64,000 nt of DNA, from contig NZ_JAMXWM010000002.1 of assembly GCF_024125445.1 (NCBI RefSeq), positions 1-64,000 on the forward strand. Direction: 5' to 3'. Below the pieces are notes generated by a model. It worked only from the letters and a program-made list of their open reading frames with translations. It was not told where the DNA came from and did no database searches. A program made the translations under genes and the position numbers. How positions within the stretch are numbered: the first letter of the stretch is position 1; every line of letters begins with the position of its first letter. This stretch comes from Sporolactobacillus shoreicorticis. Lineage in GTDB: Bacteria; Bacillota; Bacilli; Bacillales; Sporolactobacillaceae. Shown here piece after piece: positions 1 through 9,975 of the stretch.

Positions 1-512
1 TGAAACCCCCGGTAATTTCTAAAATACAAATGTTTCATTCGAGTGGTTTTAAATCAAGTTCTTCAGATATCATATGGATCTATGCCTGATTCAAATTTGT
101 TATTTCGTATTAAGGAACAGGAGATACGAATTTGAGAGTCTAATTAATGTTTCATTGATTGTTGCGTATAATTTTCAAACGAATAGGCAATAGTTTTATT
201 AAAGAATAATTGGGATTCTGCATTTAAAATAAAACTTTTTTAGGGCTATTTTTTTGTGCGGAATTACGGCTGTATATGGGATTCTAACAATTCTTAAATG
301 AGGGTAGATAGAACTTTTAAAACATATTTTTATACGTATAAAAAAAATATATATTGATTTATAAGTATGAATACGCTAACATATAAGTGTTGATGGAAGC
401 GCTTTACAGGGAAGAGATTAAAGGAGATGAGAAAAAATTATCAGTACTGTAATACGCTGAACGGGGAAGACTTTATTATATGAGTATTTAAATTTGAAAG
501 GAGAAATTTTTA
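1..512. other. Intergenic region upstream of araE
   Basis: I see no convincing gene here. The left 300 bases are AT-rich without a recognisable reading frame. The right part holds the araE control region (AraR-like palindrome, promoter and cre-like site), listed separately. Confidence 0.6.
329..408 (+). promoter_or_regulatory. araE promoter with AraR-like operator and cre-like site
   Basis: A TATACGTATA palindrome in a T/A-flanked context (331-340) resembles AraR operators. A sigma-A-like promoter follows: TTGATT at 354-359, 17 bases, TAACAT at 377-382. A cre-like element with a perfect AAGCGCTT core lies at 394-408, downstream of the likely start site, where CcpA could block elongation. The site calls rest on pattern only; the presence of araR in the window supports them. 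Confidence 0.6.
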
Positions 513-1892
513 ATGGTCAAAGAAAAGAAAATCCCGAGTGGTTTCATTTATTTCTTCGGAGCGTTTGGCGGTATTCTTTTTGGTTATGATATTGGTGTTA
601 TGACGGGTGCTTTGCCTTTTCTGCAACAGGATTGGGGTCTTCAAAACAGTGCCGGTATTATTGGCTGGATTACCTCTTCCGTAATGTTTGGTGCTATTTT
701 TGGGGGAGCCTTGGCCGGACAGCTGTCTGACCGTCTCGGACGACGCAAAATGATATTAATTTCAGCTTTAATTTTCGTTATTGGTTCGGTCTTATCAGGA
801 ATTGCGCCGCATGATGGACAGTATTACTTGATCGGGGTTCGAATTTTACTAGGTTTGGCTGTTGGTGCTGCTTCTGCACTGGTTCCGGCTTATATGTCAG
901 AAATGGCCCCTGCCCGTCTTCGCGGACGTTTGTCCGGTATTAATCAGACGATGATTGTCTCTGGAATGCTACTTTCATATATTGTTGATTTTTTATTGAA
1001 AAACTTGCCCGAAGCACTGGCATGGCGGTTAATGCTTGGTCTGGCGGCCGTACCTGCGCTGATTCTGTTTCTTGGTGTATTGAGATTACCGGAATCACCG
1101 CGGTTTTTAATTAAGTCCGACAAGCTTGATGAGGCACGAAAAGTACTGGGATACCTCCGTTCTAAAAAAGAAGAAATCGATTCAGAAATTGCTCAAATTC
1201 AAGAAACTGCCAAGGAAGAAAAGAATGCTAATCAAAAAGCATCATGGGGTGCATTGTTGAGTGGCAAATATCGTTATTTAGTTTTTGCGGGTGTTGGTGT
1301 AGCTGCTTTCCAACAGTTCCAGGGGGCCAATGCCATCTTTTATTACATTCCTTTGATTGTCGAAAAGGCAACAGGACATGCGGCAAGATCAGCATTGATG
1401 TGGCCAATTATTCAGGGCATCATTCTTGTAGCAGGTTCACTGGTATTTCTGGTTATCGCTGATAAATTTAAACGTCGGACTTTGTTAACTTTAGGCGGGA
1501 CAATTATGGGTCTCTCTTTTATCTTGCCAGCCATTTTGAATTTTTTCATTCCTAATGCAAGTCCGATGATGATTGTTGCTTTCTTGTGTATCTATGTCGC
1601 CTTTTATTCATTCACTTGGGCCCCTTTAACTTGGGTTATCGTTGGAGAAATCTTCCCGCTTGCTATTCGCGGACGTGCATCGGGGTTAGCCTCATCATTT
1701 AACTGGATTGGTTCATTCCTTGTGGGGTTGCTCTTCCCGATCATGACTGCTTCGATGTCTCAACAAGCAGTTTTCGCGATCTTTGGTGTTATTTGTATAC
1801 TTGGTGTTTTATTTATCCGGACACGTGTTCCTGAAACTCGGGGACACACTTTGGAAGAAATCGAGGCAATTGGAGAAAGAGCTGCTAATTAA
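513..1892 (+). CDS. araE: Arabinose:proton symporter, MFS sugar porter family
   Basis: This 459-residue, twelve-helix MFS protein should import L-arabinose with a proton across the cytoplasmic membrane. Sugar-porter signatures are visible: GRRK after helix 2, PESPRFL before the central loop, and PETRGHTLEEIE at the C-terminus. Its length matches Bacillus AraE. A strong AAAGGAG lies eight bases before the ATG. araB follows after 42 bases, suggesting one transcript. The upstream AraR-like operator and cre-like site support an arabinose role, but sugar porters for xylose or galactose look similar, so the substrate is inferred from context. Confidence 0.85.
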   Translation: MVKEKKIPSGFIYFFGAFGGILFGYDIGVMTGALPFLQQDWGLQNSAGIIGWITSSVMFGAIFGGALAGQLSDRLGRRKMILISALIFVIGSVLSGIAPHDGQYYLIGVRILLGLAVGAASALVPAYMSEMAPARLRGRLSGINQTMIVSGMLLSYIVDFLLKNLPEALAWRLMLGLAAVPALILFLGVLRLPESPRFLIKSDKLDEARKVLGYLRSKKEEIDSEIAQIQETAKEEKNANQKASWGALLSGKYRYLVFAGVGVAAFQQFQGANAIFYYIPLIVEKATGHAARSALMWPIIQGIILVAGSLVFLVIADKFKRRTLLTLGGTIMGLSFILPAILNFFIPNASPMMIVAFLCIYVAFYSFTWAPLTWVIVGEIFPLAIRGRASGLASSFNWIGSFLVGLLFPIMTASMSQQAVFAIFGVICILGVLFIRTRVPETRGHTLEEIEAIGERAAN

Positions 1893-1934
1893 AAAAAGTA
1901 TTTTATAGACCGATCAGGTTTGGAGGCATGTTAA

Positions 1935-3548
1935 ATGAACTTAGTAGAAACTTCCAAGGCAATTGAAGAAGGAAATGTTTCGTTAGGTATTGAATTAGGA
2001 TCAACCCGTATTAAAGCTGTTTTGGTAACCGATGATTTTAACACAATAGCTTCTGGAAGCTACGTCTGGGAAAACAAGTTTGAGAATAAGATCTGGACTT
2101 ATGCATTGGATGATGTTTGGGCTGGCATTCAAAGAAGTTATTCGCAGATTGCTGCAGATATTCAGGGAAAGTATCATACAACTTTGACAAAAATCAGTGC
2201 AATCGGTGTAAGCGCTATGATGCATGGATACTTGGTTTTTTCGAAAAATGATACGTTGTTGTGCCCTTTTAGAACTTGGCGCAATAATATTACCGGACAA
2301 GCGGCCGATGAATTGACCAAGCTGTTTCATTTTAATATTCCTCAGCGATGGAGCATTGCGCATCTTTATCAAGCTATTTTAAAAAACGAATCTCATGTAA
2401 ATGACATTGATACGATGACTACTCTGGCTGGTTATGTACATTGGAAACTATCCGGTGAAAAAGTTTTGGGGATTGGCGATGCATCTGGTGTCTTTCCGAT
2501 AGATGAAGTATCTGGAACATATGCGAAAGAATTGCTTGACAGGTTTGAAAGTCTGGAAAATGTAGCGCAATATAAGTGGCATATTCGTGATCTATTGCCT
2601 AAGGTCTTAAGAGCTGGGGAATATGCTGGAACATTGACTAGGGAGGGAGCGAAGCTTCTTGACGTTAATGGAAATCTCCAAGCGGGCAGTTTAATGGCTC
2701 CGCCTGAAGGCGATGCTGGAACGGGTATGGTAAGCACGAACAGTGTTCGCAAACGAACAGGAAACATATCAGTCGGAACTTCAGCTTTTTCAATGGTCGT
2801 CCTTGACCAGCCGCTGAAAAAAGTTTACAGAGACGTAGATATTGTGACTACGCCAGATGGTGCACCCGTTGCAATGGTTCATATTAATAATTGTTCATCA
2901 GATATCAATGCATGGGCTAATGTCTTTAAGGAATTTGCAGAACGTCTCGGCGTACCCTTAAAAGTCGATCGCTTGTATGAAACGTTATTTCTGGTTGCTA
3001 CTAAAGCTGATCCTGATGCAGGCCGACTTATTAATTACAGTTATCTTTCAGGCGAAAATATTACCAAGATGCCTGCTGGGCGGCCGCTCTTTGTTAGAGA
3101 TCCGAACAGTTCGTTTTCTTTAGCTAATTTTATGCAGACTCAATTATATGCTGCATTTGCGCCGCTTAAGATTGGCATGGATATTTTGAAAAATGAAGAA
3201 CAAATCAAAACAGATGTTATGATTGCTCAGGGTGGCCTGTTTAAAACGCCAGTTATTGGACAGCAAATTCTGGCGAACGCGCTAAATACGCCAATTACCG
3301 TCATGAGTACAGCTGGTGAAGGCGGCGCTTGGGGTATGGCGGTATTGGCAATATTCGCAAAAAAAGGAAAGAATCATCAACCTTTAGAGGACTTTTTGGA
3401 TCAAGAAGTTTTTGCCAATCCTGAAAGTATGACGTTAAGTCCAGAGCCTGAAGGAGTTTCCGGATATGAAACGTTTATTAAAAGATATCAAGAGGGCCTG
3501 CCAATTGAGTCTATGGCAATTAAGTCTATTTTAACAGGTGAATCTTAA
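1935..3548 (+). CDS. araB: L-ribulokinase, FGGY family of the lactobacillus type
   Basis: This 537-residue FGGY-family carbohydrate kinase should phosphorylate L-ribulose to L-ribulose-5-phosphate with ATP. The N-terminal actin-like ATPase fold begins at GIELGSTRIKA (about residue 18). A second nucleotide-binding segment is GNISVGTSAFS (about 278), and AGEGGAWGMA (about 457) is the C-terminal adenosine motif. Sequence and length recall AraB of lactobacilli more than the B. subtilis enzyme. A GGAGG lies eight bases before the ATG. It follows araE, and no other kinase in the window could fill this step. A xylulokinase-like role is the main alternative. Confidence 0.8.
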   Translation: MNLVETSKAIEEGNVSLGIELGSTRIKAVLVTDDFNTIASGSYVWENKFENKIWTYALDDVWAGIQRSYSQIAADIQGKYHTTLTKISAIGVSAMMHGYLVFSKNDTLLCPFRTWRNNITGQAADELTKLFHFNIPQRWSIAHLYQAILKNESHVNDIDTMTTLAGYVHWKLSGEKVLGIGDASGVFPIDEVSGTYAKELLDRFESLENVAQYKWHIRDLLPKVLRAGEYAGTLTREGAKLLDVNGNLQAGSLMAPPEGDAGTGMVSTNSVRKRTGNISVGTSAFSMVVLDQPLKKVYRDVDIVTTPDGAPVAMVHINNCSSDINAWANVFKEFAERLGVPLKVDRLYETLFLVATKADPDAGRLINYSYLSGENITKMPAGRPLFVRDPNSSFSLANFMQTQLYAAFAPLKIGMDILKNEEQIKTDVMIAQGGLFKTPVIGQQILANALNTPITVMSTAGEGGAWGMAVLAIFAKKGKNHQPLEDFLDQEVFANPESMTLSPEPEGVSGYETFIKRYQEGLPIESMAIKSILTGES

Positions 3549-3638
3549 TTGACAAATAAACTCAGAAAAGCAATGGATAGAAATTGTTCAATAAAATGAC
3601 CATTTGAAAAAATGGACATCAAATTATGCTATAGTTTA

Positions 3639-3676
3639 GTCCCTTTGAGTCGACAGATATGTTGATTCAAAGGGAC
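3639..3676 (+). terminator. Rho-independent terminator after araB
   Basis: A ten-base stem, GTCCCTTTGA paired with TCAAAGGGAC, encloses an 18-base loop and is followed by TTTGCTTTT. It lies 90 bases after the araB stop. Confidence 0.65.
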
Positions 3677-3717
3677 TTTGCTTTTATTACTGCATGTCTG
3701 CAAAATAAAACCATGCT

Positions 3718-3757
3718 AAAAAACCTGATACCGTAAAAAATACCGAAATCAGGTTTT
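3718..3757. terminator. Bidirectional terminator between araB and rpiB
   Basis: AAAAACCTGAT pairs with ATCAGGTTTTT. The A-run on one side and the T-run on the other let it work on both strands, ending araE-araB transcripts from the left and galM-rpiB transcripts from the right. Confidence 0.75.
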
Positions 3758-3876
3758 TACTCGATGGAGTTTCTTCTATGCATAAAATTATAAATCATGC
3801 AGCAAAATCAACTGAAGAATTGTCTATGCCCAAATGGATATGGTCCTGATATTTTTTCTTCATTCAATAAAAGTGC

Positions 3877-4308
3877 TTAATTTTCAATCATTTGAACACG
3901 TTGCTCATGACGTCCGCCAAGAAATTCACTATTCAACCACGTATCAACAATCATTTTTGCAAGATCCTCGCCAACAACACGGGCGCCAATCGCGAGAACG
4001 TTGGCGTTGTTATGAAGACGTGACATTTTCGCAGAGTAAGGATCACTGCAAATGGCAGCACGACAACCAGGAATTTTATTTGCACTGATCCCAATGCCAA
4101 TTCCTGAGCCGCAAATGGCAATGCCAAGGTCGGCTTTACCGGTTGTCACCCATTCACCAATTTTTTTCCCATAAATAGGGTAATCTACTGATTCTGGAGA
4201 ATTAGTTCCAAGATTAATGATTTCGTAACCTTTCGTTTGCAAATAGTTGTAAAGAAACTGTTTTAAATAGTATCCTGCATGATCTGATCCAATAACAATT
4301 TTTTTCAA
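3877..4308 (-). CDS. rpiB: Ribose-5-phosphate isomerase B
   Basis: This 143-residue RpiB/LacAB-family sugar-phosphate isomerase interconverts ribulose-5-phosphate and ribose-5-phosphate. The family start KKIVIGSDHAGY, the CGSGIGIGISANK active-site loop with its catalytic cysteine, and the H-NNANVL segment are visible. I choose the TTG at 4308, since GGGAG lies just upstream and the protein then begins as the family does; an in-frame ATG 15 bases earlier would overlap the ribosome site. It lies 47 bases after galM. With araA, araB, araD, transaldolase and transketolase nearby it completes the non-oxidative pentose phosphate route. Galactose-6-P isomerase is a less likely alternative. Confidence 0.8.
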   Translation of the reverse strand: MKKIVIGSDHAGYYLKQFLYNYLQTKGYEIINLGTNSPESVDYPIYGKKIGEWVTTGKADLGIAICGSGIGIGISANKIPGCRAAICSDPYSAKMSRLHNNANVLAIGARVVGEDLAKMIVDTWLNSEFLGGRHEQRVQMIEN

Positions 4309-4355
4309 GATGTTCACTCCCATAAACCAACTTGTATTCTATTACGAAAGAAGTA

Positions 4356-5396
4356 TTAAGCTTCAACAGATAATTTGTAGACAATTTCTGATGAAATCTC
4401 CTGATGAGCGTTAATAACAATAGTACCAAAATGCGGATTGTTGATCGCATCAGGCAATGTTTGCGGTTCGAGAGCAACCGCCATAAATGGTTGTAGTCGA
4501 TAACCATTGTTAACTTTTTCGGGAGTATTCACTGAATTTAAAGTATATACAATTAAACCATTTTTTTCGGAATAGATATCTAATCTCCGACCATTGACCG
4601 AATTTTTTAAAGTAGCGATTAGCGGCCTCTCCACTTTAAATGGAGTATCATAGCCATTGTTGCCGCTCTTCTTCAGTTTCTTGAGCATTACATCCAGTGG
4701 CTTATAGACCTGGAAATCAAACAGTGTTCCGGAGACAGGCAAAAATTTTCCTGTTGGCAGTAATTGACTGTCGGTTTCAGCAATTTCATTGGCCGAAATG
4801 CGCAGTTCATTATGGATTAACCCTTTTGAAGGATTCTCATTCAAATTAAAGTAACTGTGAATTGTTGGATTAAATAATGAGGGTTGATCAGAATCGTTAT
4901 ATGCCTTAAAAAGAATAACGAGCTGCTGATCATCTTTCCATTTGTAGGTTATGGTTACTTTCAGATCTCCGGGAAAGCCATCATCTGTTGACTTTATGAT
5001 GCGTGAAAATTCAATTCCCTTAGCAACAGTTTTACTTTCCCATAACAATCCATCGAATCCATTCGTTCCTCCATGCAACGTATTTTTTCCTTCATTCTGA
5101 GGAACATGATACATCGTTCCATCGATAGAAAATGAACCATTTTTAATTCGGCCGCCCACGCGGCCAATTGCCCGATTGAAAAAGTAGGTTTTATCTGCAC
5201 AAAGGGTATCTGGATCATCAAATTGCAAAATGATGTTGCCCACTTTTCCGTCTTTGTCCGGCATTGTCAGCTGGGTCAACGAGGCACCATAGTTAATGCA
5301 GGAGAAGGAGTAGCCATTGCCGTTATCAACGGTATATTTTTTTAAGTTGCCGAAGTTAGTGCTTTGCAGATGAGCATTTGTAATTACAGTGACCAT
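4356..5396 (-). CDS. galM: Aldose 1-epimerase (mutarotase)
   Basis: This 346-residue aldose epimerase interconverts alpha and beta anomers of sugars such as arabinose or galactose. Family motifs are visible: NYGASLTQL near the start, NRAIGRVGGRIKNG with the NTLHGG motif (about 75-115), the catalytic-histidine region NPTIHSYFNL (about 180), and the C-terminal ALEPQTLPDAIN. I choose the ATG at 5396, which has AAAGAGG eight bases upstream; a TTG 18 bases earlier would consist of the ribosome site itself. It is divergent from araD and shares a control region containing AraR-like palindromes, so a role in arabinose use is likely. Confidence 0.85.
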   Translation of the reverse strand: MVTVITNAHLQSTNFGNLKKYTVDNGNGYSFSCINYGASLTQLTMPDKDGKVGNIILQFDDPDTLCADKTYFFNRAIGRVGGRIKNGSFSIDGTMYHVPQNEGKNTLHGGTNGFDGLLWESKTVAKGIEFSRIIKSTDDGFPGDLKVTITYKWKDDQQLVILFKAYNDSDQPSLFNPTIHSYFNLNENPSKGLIHNELRISANEIAETDSQLLPTGKFLPVSGTLFDFQVYKPLDVMLKKLKKSGNNGYDTPFKVERPLIATLKNSVNGRRLDIYSEKNGLIVYTLNSVNTPEKVNNGYRLQPFMAVALEPQTLPDAINNPHFGTIVINAHQEISSEIVYKLSVEA

Positions 5397-6324
5397 TTGA
5401 ATGCCTCTTTTCAAGTGATTTGTACTGGAAATAAATGAATGAATAATTATCTTTTTTATCAGTTTTGGAAGTAGAATAAGGTGCGGGCACCACGGTATGT
5501 ATCTTTTCCACTTTATAATGCCTAATTCAGCTTCGGTTTAACTATAAACAAATATACGCGTAATTATTCTCGTTTTTTTGCCTCCTCTCGTTCCATGAAT
5601 ACGGTTTCATTTTATTATTGTTACGTATAAATGTCAAATATTATTTAAATAACATATAATTTTTTGACGGTATTATTTTTACTTAGTCTTTATATAATTT
5701 TTTATCTCATTAGCGATAAATAGCGTATTGATGATTTTTTCTTTATTATTTATAGAATAAAAAAATAGTTTTAACGAGAAAAATTTATACGAATAAAAAT
5801 ATAATATTGACTTATACGTATAACTGATATAAAATCAAATTTGTAAGCGGTTAATATTGGAGGCCTATTGGTAATCAATTCGATTAATTCGATGATGGTT
5901 CCTACTAGCACACGCAGTTCTCAACGATTTAGTATAAGCGGCTGTTTGTGGCATTAAAAAATGATTCAGCAGCTGTTTGTTATTGATGAAAAGATCAATA
6001 CTTAAGTCAAGTTGGGGGATGGTTGAGCGTTTAAAAATATAAACAGTTATGCAAACTATGATGTGGCAACGTGAAGATCTGAGCTTTTAAATATTTGTAA
6101 ATGTCAGCGATCATCTGACAGGACATACAGCAGACACAGATGGTGTTGAGAACAGTGATCGTAGTTTTCTGGAAGAAGTCTCCAAAAAAAGTCAGTCAAA
6201 ACAATCCAATTTATTTTAAAGAAAAGAATGGAAAATATCCTTTCGGAATGACTTTGAGGGATCTGAAAAGATGTCGAGACTGTCTGAAACACATTAAAAA
6301 GCTGGCAAAGGAATGATGAACATA
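5397..6324. other. Long galM-araD intergenic region with ara control elements
   Basis: This stretch of over 900 bases has no intact gene. AraR-like sites lie near 5550-5565, 5619-5632, 5784-5800 and 5812-5823. The araD promoter is at 5807-5835, leaving a leader of roughly 480 bases. Within the leader, 6206-6310 reads as an in-frame protein-like tail ending KLAKE just before araD, and 6086-6205 contains another open stretch without a start. These look like decayed coding sequence, but I cannot name the source. Confidence 0.5.
5807..5855 (+). promoter_or_regulatory. araD-araA promoter with AraR operator and cre
   Basis: The promoter is TTGACT (5807-5812), 17 bases, TAAAAT (5830-5835). A perfect 12-base palindrome TTATACGTATAA (5812-5823) lies inside the spacer, a position where AraR binding would exclude RNA polymerase. 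TGTAAGCGGTTAAT (5842-5855) matches the cre consensus at 12 of 14 positions and sits just downstream. Confidence 0.7.
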
Positions 6325-7026
6325 ATGCTGGAAGATCTGAAAAAAGAAGTTTATGAAGCGAACATGCTCCTCCCCAAGTATAATCTGGTTACTTTCACAT
6401 GGGGGAATGTCAGCGGTATTGATCGAGAGAAAAATCTATTTGTTATCAAGCCAAGTGGAGTTGACTATGACCGGTTGTCACCGGAAAAAATGGTTGTTGT
6501 TGATCTGAAAGGGCAGGTTGTCGAAGGTGAATTAAATCCGTCCAGCGATACACCGACACACCTTGTGCTGTATAAAAATTTTCCGGATATTAAAGGCGTT
6601 GTGCACACGCATTCCCCATGGGCAGTGTCGTTTGCACAGGCTGGGCTTGATATTCCGGCCGCAGGTACAACACATGCAGATACTTTTTACGGCCCTGTGC
6701 CGGTATCCCGTCCGATGACAGAGGCTGAAGTCGTTGAGGCCTATGAAAAACAGACCGGTGATGTGATTGTGGAAACATTTATAAAACGCCAAATTGATCC
6801 GAATCAGGTTCCTGCGGTCCTTGTAAATGACCATGGTCCATTTACCTGGGGAAAATCAGCGGACGAAGCCGTTCATAATGCAGTTGTATTGGAAGAGGTT
6901 GCAAAGATGACTTACCATACCTTACAGCTCAATCCCCATAAAGTTGTGATGGATCAGTTCCTTTTGGATAAGCATTTTCTAAGAAAACATGGTGCAAATG
7001 CCTATTATGGTCAAAAAAACAAATAA
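6325..7026 (+). CDS. araD: L-ribulose-5-phosphate 4-epimerase
   Basis: This 233-residue class II aldolase-fold enzyme converts L-ribulose-5-phosphate to D-xylulose-5-phosphate. [13 protein letters not shown] (about 22-34), the phosphate-binding KPSGVDY, THSPWAV with metal-ligand histidines, and [10 protein letters not shown] with the third histidine are visible. Two ATGs lie 9 and 12 bases upstream (6313 and 6316), but AAAGGA abuts them; the ATG at 6325 has better spacing and gives the family start MLEDLKKEV. araA follows after 21 bases. Confidence 0.9.
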   Translation: MLEDLKKEVYEANMLLPKYNLVTFTWGNVSGIDREKNLFVIKPSGVDYDRLSPEKMVVVDLKGQVVEGELNPSSDTPTHLVLYKNFPDIKGVVHTHSPWAVSFAQAGLDIPAAGTTHADTFYGPVPVSRPMTEAEVVEAYEKQTGDVIVETFIKRQIDPNQVPAVLVNDHGPFTWGKSADEAVHNAVVLEEVAKMTYHTLQLNPHKVVMDQFLLDKHFLRKHGANAYYGQKNK

Positions 7027-7047
7027 TTGCAAGCGGAGGGTTCTACT

Positions 7048-8469
7048 ATGCTGAACGAAAAAAAATATGAATTTTGGTTTGTAGTTGGCAGTCAACATCT
7101 TTACGGTGAAGAAGCACTTGCAGCAGTGAAAAGCAATACGCTGAAAATTATTGATGAACTGAATGTCAAAGGAAATCTTCCATACCCGATTACATTTAAA
7201 ACGGTTGCGACTACCGCGGATAATATTACACAAGTAATGAAGGAAGCCAACTATCAAGATGACGTGGCTGGTGTCATTACATGGATGCACACCTTCTCGC
7301 CAGCAAAAAACTGGATTCGCGGTACAAAACTTTTGCAGAAACCGTTGCTTCACCTTGCAACACAATTCTTGAATACAATTCCTTGGAAAACCATTGATAT
7401 GGACTATATGAATTTAAATCAAAGTGCTCATGGTGACCGGGAATATGGATATATTAATGCCCGACTGAAAAAGAACAATAAAGTGGTTGTCGGACACTGG
7501 AAAGATCAAAAGGTACAGAAGAAAATTGCCAATTGGATGGATGTAGCGGTTGCCTATAACGAAAGCTTTAATATTAAAGTTGCTCGTTTCGGAGACAACA
7601 TGCGTAATGTAGCCGTTACCGATGGAGATAAAATCGAAGCACAAATTCAACTGGGCTGGACCGTTGATTATTATGGTATTGGCGATTTAGTAGCAGAAAT
7701 GAAAAAGGTTACTGAAGAAGAAATTGAAAAAACTTATAAAGAGTGTCAGGAAAAATATGAATTTGTTGTCGGAGATAACGATCCGGCTTTCTTTGAAGAA
7801 CATGTTAAGGAACAAATTCGAGAAGAAATTGCTTTGAGAAAATTTCTGGATCGAGGTGGCTACACGGCCTTTACGACAAATTTTGAAGACCTGTGGGGCA
7901 TGAAACAGCTTCCAGGTATGGCTGTTCAGCGGTTAAACGAAGAGGGTTACGGATTTGCCGGTGAAGGTGACTGGAAGACAGCGGCACTGGATCGTCTGAT
8001 TAAAATTATGACTCATAATAAGGGTACCGGATTTATGGAAGATTACACCTACGATTTGGTCAATGGTCATGAAGAGATCCTTGGGTCGCATATGTTGGAA
8101 GTTGACCCGACCTTTGCGCAAACAAAACCGAGAGTTGAAGTTCATCCGCTTGGCATCGGCGGAAAAGAAGATCCTGCACGACTAGTCTTTGATGGATCAA
8201 ATGGAGATGCAGTTGATCTGACCATTTCCGATTTTGGCACGGAATTTAAGTTTGTAATGTATGAAGTTGATGGGAAAGCTCCTGAAGAGGAAGCACCACA
8301 TTTACCTGTTGCACGCCAAATTTGGACGCCTAAATCAGGTTTTTATAAAGGGGTTGAAGAATGGATTAAAAATGGAGGTGGCCACCACACAGTGTTGACA
8401 TTTAATGCATCTGCCGAACAGCTCGAAGATTTTGCCAAGTTAGTTGGCATTGAGACTGTAAACATTTAA
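7048..8469 (+). CDS. araA: L-arabinose isomerase
   Basis: This 473-residue enzyme converts L-arabinose to L-ribulose, the first cytoplasmic step of the pathway, and is metal-dependent. Family landmarks are [15 protein letters not shown] at the N-terminus, [13 protein letters not shown] (about 82), [11 protein letters not shown] (about 300) with an active-site glutamate, HMLEVDP (about 343) and GGGHHTV near the C-terminus with the last metal-ligand histidine. The ATG at 7048 follows GGAGGG at a normal distance; a TTG at 7027 is in frame but precedes the ribosome site. The length matches lactobacillus AraA (about 474) rather than the longer B. subtilis form. Confidence 0.93.
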   Translation: MLNEKKYEFWFVVGSQHLYGEEALAAVKSNTLKIIDELNVKGNLPYPITFKTVATTADNITQVMKEANYQDDVAGVITWMHTFSPAKNWIRGTKLLQKPLLHLATQFLNTIPWKTIDMDYMNLNQSAHGDREYGYINARLKKNNKVVVGHWKDQKVQKKIANWMDVAVAYNESFNIKVARFGDNMRNVAVTDGDKIEAQIQLGWTVDYYGIGDLVAEMKKVTEEEIEKTYKECQEKYEFVVGDNDPAFFEEHVKEQIREEIALRKFLDRGGYTAFTTNFEDLWGMKQLPGMAVQRLNEEGYGFAGEGDWKTAALDRLIKIMTHNKGTGFMEDYTYDLVNGHEEILGSHMLEVDPTFAQTKPRVEVHPLGIGGKEDPARLVFDGSNGDAVDLTISDFGTEFKFVMYEVDGKAPEEEAPHLPVARQIWTPKSGFYKGVEEWIKNGGGHHTVLTFNASAEQLEDFAKLVGIETVNI

Positions 8470-8576
8470 GCGATCACATGTTACTGGCGAGTAACAATGA
8501 GTTTTTAACCATACTTTTGCCTAAGCCTCAAAATGGATCTGACCAGTCAAAGGTATGAATAGAGGGAGCAACTATT

Positions 8577-9173
8577 ATGGCCGGGGATCAGCTAGACAAT
8601 ATGTTAAATGGTCACTTGTATCATCAAACGAATGAGCTTTTAGAAATTCGGTTTAAAGCTAGGGACCTGCTCTACGAATATAATCATTGCCATCCGCGCA
8701 ATTTGGAAAAAAGAAGCCAAATTATTGAGAATTTATTTGGTGCAACTGGAAAGCATTTCTTTGTTGAAATTCCATTTCATTGTGACTATGGCTTTAACAT
8801 TGAAATTGGAGAAAACTTTTTCTGCAACAATAATTGTACATTGCTTGACTGTAACAGGATTACCATTGGTGACAATGTTTTGTTTGCTCCTAATGTAGGT
8901 ATTTATACAGCAGGACATTGTATTGATCCTGAATTACGGCTAAATAAGCAGGAATATACGGCACCTGTTCACATTGGTGACAATGTATGGATTGGTGCAA
9001 ATGCTTCGGTGCTGCCTGGCGTTTCCATTGGTACGAATGTAGTCATTGGAGCGGGCAGTGTCGTAACGCATGACATTCCGGACAATTGTGTAGCAGTTGG
9101 TAATCCTTGTCGCGTTTTGCGTTATGTCAATGAACATGATAAGAAGTATTATTTCAGGGATAGAAAAGTGTGA
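8577..9173 (+). CDS. Maltose/galactoside O-acetyltransferase family protein
   Basis: This 198-residue left-handed beta-helix acetyltransferase of the LacA/Maa type uses acetyl-CoA to acetylate sugar hydroxyls. An N-terminal Maa helical domain (residues 1-60) precedes hexapeptide repeats such as IGDNVLFAPNVGIY, IGDNVWIGANASVLPGVSIG and VVIGAGSVVTHDIP. The catalytic histidine is in YTAGHCIDPELR (about residue 114). A GAGGGAG precedes the ATG. It sits inside the araD-araA-transaldolase-transketolase operon, so it may detoxify non-metabolised sugars, a role proposed for galactoside acetyltransferases. The substrate cannot be told from sequence. Confidence 0.75.
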   Translation: MAGDQLDNMLNGHLYHQTNELLEIRFKARDLLYEYNHCHPRNLEKRSQIIENLFGATGKHFFVEIPFHCDYGFNIEIGENFFCNNNCTLLDCNRITIGDNVLFAPNVGIYTAGHCIDPELRLNKQEYTAPVHIGDNVWIGANASVLPGVSIGTNVVIGAGSVVTHDIPDNCVAVGNPCRVLRYVNEHDKKYYFRDRKV

Positions 9174-9209
9174 TTCAGCTGTGTGTCTATTTTGAAAAGG
9201 AGAGAGTTT

Positions 9210-9929
9210 ATGAATAAATTAGATGTAAACGTCAAGATCTACGCAGATGGAGCAGTCATTGAAGACATGCTTGCAGCATATGAAACAGGCTTTGTATCCG
9301 GATTTACAACCAATCCCAGCCTGATGAAAAAAGCCGGGGTCACAGATTACGTCGCCTTTGCGGAAAAAGTGGTTAAGGCGATCCCTGATCTGCCGCTGTC
9401 CTTTGAAGTCTTTGCCGATGACTTTGAAACGATGGAAAAGGAGGCAGAAAAAATTCATGCCTTGGGGAATAACGTGTTTATCAAAATCCCCATTACAAAC
9501 ACAAAAGGTGAGTCTTCAATTCCGTTGATCAAAAAATTGGAAGACAAGGGCTATTCTCTGAATGTGACTGCTATTTTTACAACTAAGCAGGTAGAAGAGA
9601 CGGTGGCAGCGCTCAATCCGGATGTTGCGAACATTGTTTCTGTGTTTGCTGGACGCATTGCCGATTCAGGTGCTGACCCGATTCCGTATATGAAAAAGGC
9701 AGTGGAAATTTGTCAAACCAAAAAGAATGCGCATCTATTGTGGGCAAGTACTCGGGAAGTATTCAATGTGTTTGAGGCAGATCGGCTGGGTGTCGACATC
9801 ATTACGTGTCCTCCAGGCGTGATTGACAAGCTCAAAGGAGTGGGCAAATCCCTTGAGCAGCTTTCTCTGGAGACGGTTATCGGATTCAACAAAGATATTG
9901 AAAAACTGGGTTTTTCTATTTTGGCGTAA
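9210..9929 (+). CDS. tal: Transaldolase (TalC/FSA-type), copy 1
   Basis: This 239-residue TIM-barrel enzyme belongs to the short transaldolase/fructose-6-phosphate aldolase family. It moves a dihydroxyacetone unit between sugar phosphates through a Schiff-base lysine in NVFIKIPIT (about residue 90). SGFTTNPSLM near the N-terminus is the family signature. AAGGAG lies seven bases before the ATG. It is followed by transketolase, linking arabinose to glycolysis. A second copy at 16653-17366 is nearly identical over 704 bases. Fructose-6-phosphate aldolase activity is the alternative. Confidence 0.85.
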   Translation: MNKLDVNVKIYADGAVIEDMLAAYETGFVSGFTTNPSLMKKAGVTDYVAFAEKVVKAIPDLPLSFEVFADDFETMEKEAEKIHALGNNVFIKIPITNTKGESSIPLIKKLEDKGYSLNVTAIFTTKQVEETVAALNPDVANIVSVFAGRIADSGADPIPYMKKAVEICQTKKNAHLLWASTREVFNVFEADRLGVDIITCPPGVIDKLKGVGKSLEQLSLETVIGFNKDIEKLGFSILA

Positions 9930-9975
9930 CAACAACGTCGGCAACGGCGACTCATAAGGTGAGAGGAATGATGGC

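Larger units (their letters stand above)
3549..3876. other. Intergenic region with two terminators
   Basis: Between the convergent araB and rpiB I find no gene. The region holds two hairpins (listed separately). Just before the first hairpin is a promoter-like TTGAAA and TATAGT pair, so a very short transcript made of that hairpin cannot be excluded. Confidence 0.5.

Noticed and set aside
3639-3676. A small RNA or riboswitch after araB
   Set aside because: A promoter-like pair precedes the hairpin, but the structure is a plain terminator and there is no riboswitch-like core.
6104-6292. Minus-strand frame of 62 codons in the araD leader
   Set aside because: No ribosome site or family resemblance; it lies opposite plus-strand frames that look more protein-like.
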